Assembly: GCA_050309795.1 (NCBI GenBank) | Contig: JBNRMW010000036.1 | Location: 62,001 to 126,000, forward strand | From: JBNRMW01 sp050309795 | GTDB lineage: Bacteria; Bacillota_I; Bacilli_A; Erysipelotrichales; Erysipelotrichaceae | Direction: 5' to 3' | DNA: 64,000 bases | Shown here: one piece after another, positions 61,135-64,000 of the stretch | How the letters are laid out: each line of letters starts with the position of its first letter | Numbering within the stretch: the first letter of the stretch is position 1 | Notes under the pieces: generated by a model | The model's database searches: none | The model's input: only the letters and a program-made list of their open reading frames with translations | What the model was told of the DNA's origin: nothing | Translations under genes and position numbers: made by a program

Positions 61135-62980
61135 GAAGAATTTCTTCTAATTCTTCCCATTTTTCAATTAAATGAGCAATCTCATTATTGACCTCATCAA
61201 TCTGTTGATTTAAGCGGTCCATCTTCACGTAGTCATGGTAATATTCTGGCTCAAATCGAAGTTCTCTGAGCAGTTCAATTTGTTCTTCAGCGGCCTTTAA
61301 TTGTTCCAAGACTTGTTTCAACTCGCGTTGATTGCGTCGGCGATTTTGTGAAGCCACCACATGTTTATTTATCGCCTTTTCTTCCGTTTCTTTTGTCGTT
61401 GTCGACGAATCAAAGGCTTTTTCAAGATCAAATAGTTCCAGTTTTACTTGGCCTTGGTCATCAATTCTTAAAATGCCATCTGCTACCGTTTGAATAAAAT
61501 AACGATCGTGGGAAACAAACAGTACCGTTCCACTAAACTCTTTTAATGATTTTTCCAACGCTTCTTTCGATTCAATATCTAAATGATTCGTTGGTTCATC
61601 CAACACCAGAAAATTAGCTTGTTGAAGCATCAACTTGGCTAAAGACAATCGCACTTTTTCTCCACCCGATAAAATGTCAACGTTTTTAAAGACATCATCC
61701 GCTTTGAACCGAGCATTACCTAAAACCGTTCGTACTTCCGTTTGGGTTAAATCTGGATACGTATTCCAAACTTCTTCCAATACCGTCAAGTTGCCAGTAA
61801 ATTGTTGTAAGTCTTGTTGAAAATAGCCAACCTCAATCTGGTGTCCCCAAAGCATCTCGCCACCTAAGAAGTCAATGTTACCAACAATCGATTTAAGTAA
61901 AGCCGATTTCCCACAACCATTGGGTCCAATGACGGCCAAGCGTTGTCCCCGTTTTAAATTCAGCGACAATGTAAATAAAGGTTGATCATAGCCGACAACG
62001 CTATTCTCTAAGGTTAATACTTGCTTGCCCCCTTTGACTTTTGGCACAAAACGAGCGACAAACGGGCGGATTTCTTTGTCTGGTTGATCCACTTTGTCCA
62101 TCCGATCGAGATACTTTTGTTTACTTTTAGCAAAACTCGCTTTACTTGCTTTCGCCCGATACTTGTCAATCAGCGCCTGCAAACGTTGAATCTCCTTTTG
62201 TTGTTGACCGTAAGCTGTGATTTGACGAGCTTGACGGACTTCTTTATCTTTGATGTACATCGTATAGTTCCCGTTGAAGCGATACGCCTGCTGATTTTCA
62301 AGTTCAACTACCGTGTCACAAACCCGATCTAAAAACAAACGGTCATGGGAAGTGACAACAACCGCCGCTTCGTATCGTTTCAAATATCCCTCCAACCATT
62401 CGATGGTTGAAATGTCCAAATGGTTGGTTGGTTCATCTAAGAGCAGGATATCTGGTTTCTGAGCCAAGACCATCACAAAGGCTAAGCGGGTACGTTCGCC
62501 CCCAGACAATTCTTCAATGGAGCGTTGACGATCCGCAACGCTAAAACCAAATTTAGTTAATAAGGTATTGATTTCTGTTTCTAAATGATATCCCCCTAAT
62601 TGTTCAAAGCGATCCATCAAATCTCCCAATTGTTTTAAAGCAACTGGTTCTTGTTGGGCGGCCTGCTGACTCAACTGTTTGATTTGTTGTTCGATGTCGG
62701 TAATTTCTACAAATAAGGTTTGAACCCATTGATTAATGGTTTGTTGGGGGTTCTCGATGGAAATTTGCTCCAAAAAGCCAATCTGTAAATTGTTGGCTAC
62801 ATGGCGGTTGCCTTGGTCTAAATATTCTTGATTCGATATTAAATTTAATAGTGTGGTTTTCCCACTACCATTACGACCAATTAGGGCAATTTTCTCTTTA
62901 TCTTTAATTTCAAAGTTCATATTCTCAAAAACAACTTGAGAACCAAAGGACTTAAAAGCTTGACTAATACTAATTTTCAT
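61118..62980 (-). CDS. ABC-F family ATPase (ribosome-associated type)
   Basis: Two ABC domains and no membrane part. First Walker A GRNGSGKTT at 35-43 with LSGGERTR and LLLDEPTNHLD; second GPNGCGKSA with LSGGEKVR and LVLDEPTNHLD. The linker between them (about 235-300) is charged and Lys-rich, and residues about 540-615 form a C-terminal coiled coil, as in the Uup/YfmR/YdiF group. These act on the ribosome. 620 aa. Starts directly at the end of the amidase-like gene (TAATG overlap). Confidence 0.88.
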   Translation of the reverse strand: MKISISQAFKSFGSQVVFENMNFEIKDKEKIALIGRNGSGKTTLLNLISNQEYLDQGNRHVANNLQIGFLEQISIENPQQTINQWVQTLFVEITDIEQQIKQLSQQAAQQEPVALKQLGDLMDRFEQLGGYHLETEINTLLTKFGFSVADRQRSIEELSGGERTRLAFVMVLAQKPDILLLDEPTNHLDISTIEWLEGYLKRYEAAVVVTSHDRLFLDRVCDTVVELENQQAYRFNGNYTMYIKDKEVRQARQITAYGQQQKEIQRLQALIDKYRAKASKASFAKSKQKYLDRMDKVDQPDKEIRPFVARFVPKVKGGKQVLTLENSVVGYDQPLFTLSLNLKRGQRLAVIGPNGCGKSALLKSIVGNIDFLGGEMLWGHQIEVGYFQQDLQQFTGNLTVLEEVWNTYPDLTQTEVRTVLGNARFKADDVFKNVDILSGGEKVRLSLAKLMLQQANFLVLDEPTNHLDIESKEALEKSLKEFSGTVLFVSHDRYFIQTVADGILRIDDQGQVKLELFDLEKAFDSSTTTKETEEKAINKHVVASQNRRRNQRELKQVLEQLKAAEEQIELLRELRFEPEYYHDYVKMDRLNQQIDEVNNEIAHLIEKWEELEEILQDSSN

Positions 62981-64000
62981 TAATTGGCAATCCTCAAATA
63001 GCGGAGAATGGCGGTGGTCATCGCTTCGACCACAGCCGATTCATTTTCTAGATATTTAGTTAATTGAAGGTCGTTACGCATATCCCCAAAACTAACAGAA
63101 ATGGCCTGCATACCATGGAGATTATCCCGAGCAAAATCGTTGGTTCGAGCGGAGAGATCCGAATAGGTTCCCGCAGCTAATCCTTTGCCACCACTTTCGC
63201 GAATCAGATTATGGCGATCTAAGCGATTCGTCATAGGCGCTAAAATAGAACCAATAAATCCCCGTTGGGTTTCGTAATCAAAGTCAACAACCTTTAAAAT
63301 TTCTTCAGCCATCATCTCCGCAAAAGTTCGACTAACGAAATTTGAGGTGGTGACCATGAAGTCGCGATTACGTGCATTTTCAATCGTCGCAAAATCTAAT
63401 TGAATCATTAATTTTGCTCCCGCTTCATACCCCTGATGAACCCGTCCACTTTCGCCGTAGGTATTCACAAAAATATCTGGACCTGGACGCGTAAGGCCAA
63501 CCTTTAACCCTTCTTCTTCTAATGCCTGTTGGAGTTGTAAGGCCAACTCGTAGGATTTATTTGCGGTATTAAAAGTTTCGTTAATATCGATTCCCGTATT
63601 ACGAGCATCAAAATCTTGGTCGAAGCCCGTGGGATCCAATATAAGATCATAATCTTGGGTGGCCTTCGAGTCTACTTTTAAAAATAGAACATGAGAACTA
63701 AACAGCGAGCGATCTGTTTGGGGATGAATAAAATAGTCGCGATCTGAAAAAACCTCGATCGTTTTTGATTGTTGTTCACGACGCACGGTGCTGATGCTCA
63801 ACGACCTTTTATCACTTGTCGTTAAATGAGACATCACAAAATTATCTTCAACTAAAATCTCATAAAATCCAACCGGTAAGGCGTAGGTTAGGACATTAAT
63901 ATCTAAGGAACGCGTACTTAAAAAACTATATTGATCACCTGAACATAAATTATACAGGGTCACCGTTTTTCCATGAAGTGGGTCGGATACATGGAGTTCA
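62980..64000 (-). CDS. Amidase_3-like protein with degenerate active site (5' end off window)
   Basis: The frame is open to the right edge, so the N terminus is outside. The visible 339 residues begin with about 100 residues of a beta-rich domain, then a domain with the order of N-acetylmuramoyl-L-alanine amidases: DLILDPTGFDQ, ARNTGIDINETFNTA, LALQLQQALEEEGLKVGLTRPG, GAKLMIQLDFA and AISVSFGDMRND. In active enzymes these read DPGHGG, E, SIHAN and a late Glu. Here both His are missing and the late Glu is Ser; only the first Glu remains. It is probably a pseudo-amidase that binds rather than cuts wall. Overlaps the ABC-F gene by one base. Confidence 0.75.
   Translation of the reverse strand, partial: ELHVSDPLHGKTVTLYNLCSGDQYSFLSTRSLDINVLTYALPVGFYEILVEDNFVMSHLTTSDKRSLSISTVRREQQSKTIEVFSDRDYFIHPQTDRSLFSSHVLFLKVDSKATQDYDLILDPTGFDQDFDARNTGIDINETFNTANKSYELALQLQQALEEEGLKVGLTRPGPDIFVNTYGESGRVHQGYEAGAKLMIQLDFATIENARNRDFMVTTSNFVSRTFAEMMAEEILKVVDFDYETQRGFIGSILAPMTNRLDRHNLIRESGGKGLAAGTYSDLSARTNDFARDNLHGMQAISVSFGDMRNDLQLTKYLENESAVVEAMTTAILRYLRIAN

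Noticed and set aside
1..64000. Use of TGA as tryptophan (code 4)
   Set aside because: TGA ends several genes in compact ATGA overlaps, tryptophans are TGG, and only tRNA-Trp(CCA) is present.
1..64000. Mobile elements, prophage, CRISPR or defence islands
   Set aside because: No transposase, integrase, direct-repeat array or cas-like gene was found; the window is core genome apart from the domain insertions.

Overview
The window reads as chromosomal core genome from a low-GC, Gram-positive-type Firmicute. By eye it is AT-rich, with consensus TTGACA/TATAAT promoters, strong AGGAGG ribosome sites, Rho-independent terminators and a tyrosyl-type T-box leader before leuS. TGA is used as a stop (ends of nagA, stp, rlmN, rsmB-side priA), so the standard code applies and this is not a code-4 mycoplasma. 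Cell-wall genes (ftsW, dacA, LTA synthase, peptidoglycan-deacetylase-like) show a walled cell. HrcA/CIRCE control of clpB, a PPi-type phosphofructokinase and the trimmed priA cluster fit the Erysipelotrichia/Mollicutes side of the Firmicutes better than Bacillus. That placement is inference. I see no IS element, prophage, CRISPR array or integrase.

Layout. 1-2,230: polyamine ABC operon, xre/cupin regulator-potA-potB (cut by the left edge). 2,255-6,380: leftward nagA-dgkB-nagB-HAD phosphatase-trxA operon. 6,593-6,888: rpmB alone on the + strand. 6,890-10,078: ABC exporter and polysaccharide deacetylase. 10,125-20,493: the priA-rsmB-rlmN-stp-prkC-rsgA-rpe-thiN block and gmk, with rqcH divergent at 20,553, the same neighbourhood as in Bacillus but without def, fmt, rpoZ and coaBC between gmk and rsmB. 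22,231-27,508: a membrane protein, an old-yellow-enzyme family reductase, clpB with two CIRCE operators, a flavodoxin gene broken by one in-frame TAA, and a cysteine-rich small protein. 27,575-32,258: hrcA-grpE-dnaK-dnaJ with its own CIRCE. 32,318-36,137: pgeF and a membrane-anchored partner on +, then DUF1622, rsmD and ftsW on -. 36,293-39,560: def, rnjA and a YkuE-like phosphoesterase on +. 39,618-43,034: leuS with T-box, pyrR, then tRNA-Glu and tRNA-Trp. 43,222-46,262: small protein, dacA, HD hydrolase, membrane protein.

46,238-54,406 is the most unusual region: a five-gene oligopeptide ABC operon (oppA-B-C-D-F plus a 66-residue membrane protein) in which three subunits carry large insertions. 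OppC holds about 310 residues of RCC1-like seven-repeat beta-propeller in its first extracellular loop; OppF holds about 175 residues, largely coiled coil, between Walker A and the Q-loop; OppA holds a charged coiled-coil hairpin. OppB and OppD are of ordinary size. This is my main candidate for an undescribed variant system.

54,480-64,000: RelQ-type alarmone synthetase, DUF218 and DUF554 membrane proteins, Gfo/Idh/MocA oxidoreductase, LTA-synthase-family sulfatase, tRNA-Ser(CGA), PPi-dependent phosphofructokinase, an ABC-F protein, and an amidase_3-fold protein that has lost its zinc and catalytic residues (cut by the right edge).
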